A stretch of DNA of 6,685 bases from the NCBI GenBank assembly GCA_943354525.1, contig CALRCI010000033.1:1-6685 (forward strand), in the 5' to 3' direction. Made by a program: the position numbers and the translations under genes. Each line of letters starts with the position of its first letter. Positions within the stretch are counted from its first letter, which is position 1. Below are positions 5,080-6,685 of the stretch, piece after piece. This DNA comes from Candidatus Nomurabacteria bacterium (lineage in GTDB: Bacteria; Patescibacteriota; Minisyncoccia; Phycocordibacterales; UBA9973). The notes beneath the pieces were generated by a model that did not search any database, was not told the origin of the DNA, and was given only the letters and a program-made list of their open reading frames with translations.

Positions 5080-5110
5080 CTCATGATTTTTATAATAAAA
5101 AAATCATGAG
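5080..5110. other. AT-rich hairpin after yraN
   Basis: CTCATGATTTTT (5080-5091) pairs perfectly over 12 bp with AAAAATCATGAG (5099-5110). No T run follows on the plus strand, so termination of yraN here is uncertain. The right arm is shared with a second, alternative hairpin. Confidence 0.45.
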
Positions 5111-5132
5111 ACATTTGCATGTTTCATGATTT
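5097..5132 (-). terminator. Terminator of the 120-residue protein gene
   Basis: On the minus strand AAATCATGA (5132-5124) pairs with TCATGATTT (5109-5101), with an inner ACAT-GCAA-ATGT stem-loop. The T run extends to 5097, so the hairpin is followed by T-rich sequence. It lies about 20 bases past the stop codon at 5154-5156. Confidence 0.6.
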
Positions 5133-5153
5133 ATACCTCTTATTCAAAGCAAT

Positions 5154-5516
5154 TTATTTTCGCCGTATCTGGTCCATGATTCCCTTTGGAATCAGATACA
5201 GATTATCTCCACCGGCGGAGATAATAGTCCTCAGCCCTTTTATTTTCTTTCCATTGAATGAACCTTGTTTAAAATAGATAAGGACATATTCATTCACCAG
5301 CCTGTTCGGTTTTACTAGAACGTTGTTTCGTTCATGCCAGAAGGCTTGATGAACGAATCCGTTAGTATCTTCGGGAGGTTCAAACTCATCAAATTCGATG
5401 TATTGATTATCATTATAATTCCCCACGACAATTCGCGAAGGGGAGTCTAATACATAACAGATACCGATACCTTCGTAGAGTATTAATTTCTCATCAATTG
5501 TGTAGCATTTTGCCAT
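5154..5516 (-). CDS. Hypothetical protein, 120 residues
   Basis: This protein is not recognised. It has no signal peptide or membrane segment. The sequence alternates hydrophobic and polar residues in a way that suggests mostly beta structure: for example KLILYEGIGICYVL (10-23), SRIVVGNY (27-34) and YVLIYFKQ (77-84). An acidic aromatic stretch, YIEFDEFEPPED (39-50), precedes FWHERN. The tail is basic (MDQIRRK). The ATG at 5516-5514 has no Shine-Dalgarno sequence. It is a single gene, convergent with yraN and divergent from tRNA-Gly(UCC), with its own probable terminator. Codon use is AT-rich like yraN. The continuous open frame with terminator support makes it likely to be real, but no function can be assigned. 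Confidence 0.65.
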   Translation of the reverse strand: MAKCYTIDEKLILYEGIGICYVLDSPSRIVVGNYNDNQYIEFDEFEPPEDTNGFVHQAFWHERNNVLVKPNRLVNEYVLIYFKQGSFNGKKIKGLRTIISAGGDNLYLIPKGIMDQIRRK

Positions 5517-5584
5517 GGGAAGTAGTTTTGTTCAATTTGGCACTTTTGCGAATAATAGTCAACGATGCCGATGCGCATCAGATA

Positions 5585-5593
5585 TGGTATATT
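5585..5593 (+). promoter_or_regulatory. Extended -10 promoter of tRNA-Gly(UCC)
   Basis: TGGTATATT combines an extended TG with a -10 TATATT (5588-5593) and ends 11 bases before the tRNA. There is no good -35. The palindrome GATGCGCATC (5570-5579) lies at the place where a -35 would be and could be an operator. Confidence 0.5.
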
Positions 5594-5604
5594 ATTTCGG
5601 TACT

Positions 5605-5675
5605 GCGGGATTAGTTTATCGGTAAAACAACAGTTTTCCAAACTGTGGTGAGGAGTTCGACTCTCCTATCCCGCA
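5605..5675 (+). tRNA. tRNA-Gly (anticodon UCC)
   Basis: The acceptor GCGGGAT/ATCCCGC pairs perfectly. The D stem is GTTT/AAAC, the anticodon stem ACAGT/ACTGT encloses loop TTTCCAA (anticodon TCC, decoding GGA and GGG), and the T stem AGGAG/CTCCT encloses TTCGACT. The discriminator is A and CCA is not encoded (CAA follows). It complements the GCC isoacceptor upstream to cover all glycine codons. Confidence 0.96.
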
Positions 5676-5679
5676 CAAC

Positions 5680-5716
5680 AACGAAAAAATCACCCCAATG
5701 GGGTGATTTTTTCGTT
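5680..5716. terminator. Bidirectional terminator between tRNA-Gly(UCC) and HU
   Basis: A 17-bp perfect inverted repeat (5680-5696 with 5700-5716, loop AAT) has core ATCACCCC/GGGGTGAT, with A6 on the left and T6 on the right. It follows the tRNA by four bases on one side and the HU stop by about 17 bases on the other, so it serves both. Confidence 0.9.
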
Positions 5717-5733
5717 TCCTCTAGAGAAAAATG

Positions 5734-6006
5734 TTATTTAACTGCGTCTTTAAATGCCTTTGCTGCGCGAAATTTAGGAACTTTCGTTGCAGGGACATTG
5801 ACTTGAGCGCCGGTCTTAGGATTGCGAGCCATGCGGGCTGCGCGCTGTTTGACTGAAAAGATGCCGAGACCTGCGATTGAGACCTCATCGCCCTTCTTGA
5901 GGGTGCCGATGATTGCGCCAATCAAGCCGTCAACAACTTCCTCGGCAGCGACTTTTGTACCGCCGATTTTGCCATGAACCCATTCTACGAGTGCTTGTTT
6001 GTTCAT
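5734..6006 (-). CDS. hup: HU-family DNA-binding protein
   Basis: A 90-residue HU/IHF family protein, exactly the usual HU length. It forms dimers that bend DNA and shape the nucleoid. The N-terminal helices (MNKQALVEWVHGK and EEVVDGLIGAIIGTL, residues about 1-37) form the dimer core. The signature stretch G46-L-G-I-F50 to RNPKTG (61-66) includes P63, the residue that inserts between base pairs. The C-terminal KVPKFRAAKAFKDAVK is the last helix. The frame stays open 45 codons further upstream, but the extension is unlike HU and crosses a promoter, so the ATG at 6006-6004 is chosen. No Shine-Dalgarno sequence is visible. It is a single gene ending at a shared terminator. HU rather than IHF is inferred from the generic signature and lone copy. 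Confidence 0.94.
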   Translation of the reverse strand: MNKQALVEWVHGKIGGTKVAAEEVVDGLIGAIIGTLKKGDEVSIAGLGIFSVKQRAARMARNPKTGAQVNVPATKVPKFRAAKAFKDAVK

Positions 6007-6082
6007 AGGGAGTAATTTGTTACTTGCTAAAAGCTCGACCGATATCGGATCGTGCCTACAGGCTAACCAGTAAGCTAGACCC

Positions 6083-6110
6083 ATTATAGCGTAAGGGTCA
6101 AATCGCGCAA
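6083..6110 (-). promoter_or_regulatory. Candidate hup promoter
   Basis: On the minus strand a perfect TATAAT (6088-6083) lies 16 bases from a weak TTGCGC -35 (6110-6105). Initiation near 6076 gives a leader of about 70 bases. A second perfect TATAAT on the same strand (6152-6147) could be an alternative distal start. Confidence 0.5.
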
Positions 6111-6134
6111 GGAAGGCGGGGAGAGGGCAGATAT

Positions 6135-6163
6135 TTGACATAAGTTATTATATTTGTTATTGT
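6135..6163 (+). promoter_or_regulatory. Candidate plus-strand promoter divergent from hup
   Basis: A perfect -35 TTGACA (6135-6140) is followed after 17 bases by TATTGT (6158-6163), a 4-of-6 match to the -10 consensus. It would start a plus-strand transcript near 6170 that ends at the terminator at 6293-6330. Confidence 0.35.
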
Positions 6164-6169
6164 ATAAGT

Positions 6170-6330
6170 AACCTCTCCCGACAACGATATTATTTTTCTT
6201 TTGCAAGGTGGTTTTTTTGGAAAGCTTTCACCGCTATATTGAGCCATAGTTAAAGAGATCCTTCCTTTTGTTTTACACCTTGTTTGTTCACGCCGGCGTA
6301 GTTTTTTACCCAAACTACGACGGTTTTTTT
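6170..6330 (+). ncRNA. Possible small RNA of unknown type
   Basis: This is inferred from a promoter-like pair upstream and a well-formed plus-strand terminator at the end, with no plus-strand protein gene between them. Within it CAAGGTG (6204-6210) can pair with CACCTTG (6276-6282), closing an interior that contains the palindrome GAAAGCTTTC. It does not look like SRP RNA, tmRNA or RNase P RNA; a 6S-like identity cannot be shown. Confidence 0.3.
6293..6330 (+). terminator. Plus-strand intrinsic terminator without an obvious gene
   Basis: CCGGCGTAGTTT (6293-6304) pairs with AAACTACGACGG (6312-6323) as 8 bp, a G/A mismatch and 3 more bp, around a 7-base loop, followed by seven T (6324-6330). 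On the minus strand no T run follows, so it is directional. Confidence 0.75.
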
Positions 6331-6356
6331 ATTGTCTCAAAGATATTTATACATAT

Positions 6357-6386
6357 AAAAAGCCAGAACGATCGTTCTGGCTTTTT
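6357..6386. terminator. Terminator of rny
   Basis: A perfect 30-base palindrome has core GCCAGAAC/GTTCTGGC flanked by A5 and T5. It begins 18 bases beyond the rny stop codon (6405-6407). It can work in both directions and would also stop any plus-strand read-through from the preceding terminator. Confidence 0.88.
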
Positions 6387-6404
6387 ATTGTTTCATTGAG
6401 CGAG

Positions 6405-6685
6405 TTAGCGGGCGTATTCGACGATTCGATTCTCGCGGATGACGAGAACTTTGATTTCTCCCGGATATTTGAGATCGGCTTCAATCTTCTGAGCAATATC
6501 GCGAGCGAGCTGTTTGGATTCGAGGTCAGTGAGTTTCTCAGGAGAGACGAAGACTCTAATTTCGCGTCCGGCTGCGAGCGCGTATGATTTCTCAACGCCA
6601 GCAAATGAATTGACGACGCCTTCGAGTTCGGCGAGACGGCGGAGATAGTTCTCAACTGTGTCGCGACGGCACCGGGGCGTCCGCC
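6405..6685 (-). CDS. rny: Ribonuclease Y, C-terminal fragment with apparent frameshift
   Basis: This is the 3' end of RNase Y, the membrane-anchored endoribonuclease that starts mRNA decay. The visible frame reads RRDTVENYLRRLAELEG, followed by VNSFAGVEKSYALAAGREIR, then a VFVSPEKLTDLESKQLARDI stretch, and ends YPGEIKVLVIREN-RIVEYAR, all typical of the domain after the HD region. The gene runs off the right edge, so the transmembrane, KH and HD parts are missing. The first 18 bases on this strand (6685-6668) encode GGRPGA in another frame, exactly the residues expected before RRDTVENY; a single missing C at about 6667/6668 separates the two. It is either a sequencing or assembly error at the edge or a true mutation. 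The stop is followed by a strong terminator. Confidence 0.92.
   Translation of the reverse strand, partial: RTPRCRRDTVENYLRRLAELEGVVNSFAGVEKSYALAAGREIRVFVSPEKLTDLESKQLARDIAQKIEADLKYPGEIKVLVIRENRIVEYAR

Larger units (their letters stand above)
6007..6404. other. Gene-free stretch between hup and rny
   Basis: These 398 bases hold no well-supported protein gene. They contain the hup promoter and a leader of about 70 bases with small inverted repeats (CCGATATCGG at 6039-6048, GCCTACAGGC at 6054-6063). Beyond that are an AT-rich patch with promoter-like words on both strands, a possible plus-strand RNA ending in a good terminator, and the rny terminator. Confidence 0.65.

Noticed and set aside
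5121..5136. Further parS-like half-site (TGTTTCATGATTTATA)
   Set aside because: Only the left half matches; the right half is part of the hairpin arms.
5734..6141. N-terminally extended HU of 135 residues
   Set aside because: The extra 45 residues do not resemble HU and cross a TATAAT promoter; the start at 6006 gives the exact family length.
6098..6247. Minus-strand small frame of 49 codons starting MAQYSGESF, with AGGAAGGA upstream
   Set aside because: The purine run is about 12 bases from the ATG, the frame runs over the hup promoter region, and the composition is not protein-like. Kept only as a remote possibility.
6347..6655. Minus-strand 102-codon frame over the end of rny
   Set aside because: Ser- and Asn-rich shadow in the wrong frame; the adjacent frame gives the RNase Y C-terminus.

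Overview
The window carries ordinary bacterial housekeeping genes, densely packed and in mixed orientation, with three tRNA genes that do not encode their CCA ends. No protein gene has a convincing Shine-Dalgarno sequence at the usual distance. Several genes probably start on near-leaderless mRNAs. Together with the small gene sizes this suggests a member of the Patescibacteria/Candidate Phyla Radiation (Parcubacteria-like), but that is an inference: no rRNA or other diagnostic marker is present.

Layout, left to right: the 3' end of a XerC/XerD-type tyrosine recombinase (+); a four-helix membrane protein of unknown role (-); a SAM-dependent methyltransferase and exonuclease III one base apart (+); a bidirectional terminator; a CCA-adding tRNA nucleotidyltransferase with an HD domain (-), directly behind tRNA-Arg(UCG) (-); a divergent promoter region; tRNA-Gly(GCC) (+); a 368-base gene-free stretch with a palindromic dispersed-type repeat, a GC-rich hairpin and AT-rich DNA; a YraN/UPF0102 nuclease-like protein (+); an unrecognised 120-residue protein (-); tRNA-Gly(UCC) (+); a bidirectional terminator; HU (-); a gene-free 398-base stretch with HU promoter signals and a possible plus-strand small RNA ending in a good terminator; and the 3' end of RNase Y (-), with an apparent one-base frameshift at the window edge.

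The most striking signal is a cluster of eight copies of a palindrome, GTTTCA-NN-TGAAAC, between 3414 and 4970. This is the ParB centromere word parS (consensus TGTTTCACGTGAAACA) or a close relative with a variable central dinucleotide. Five copies lie inside coding sequence (four in cca, one in yraN), one contains the cca start codon, and two lie just upstream of yraN. No comparable copy was seen elsewhere in the window. This suggests a chromosome-segregation or SMC-loading centromere written into protein-coding genes, possibly near the replication origin.

The gene set is coherent for nucleic-acid maintenance: tRNA genes plus the enzyme that completes their 3' ends, DNA repair (ExoIII, YraN), nucleoid architecture (HU, possible ParB sites), RNA turnover (RNase Y) and possible chromosome-dimer resolution (Xer).
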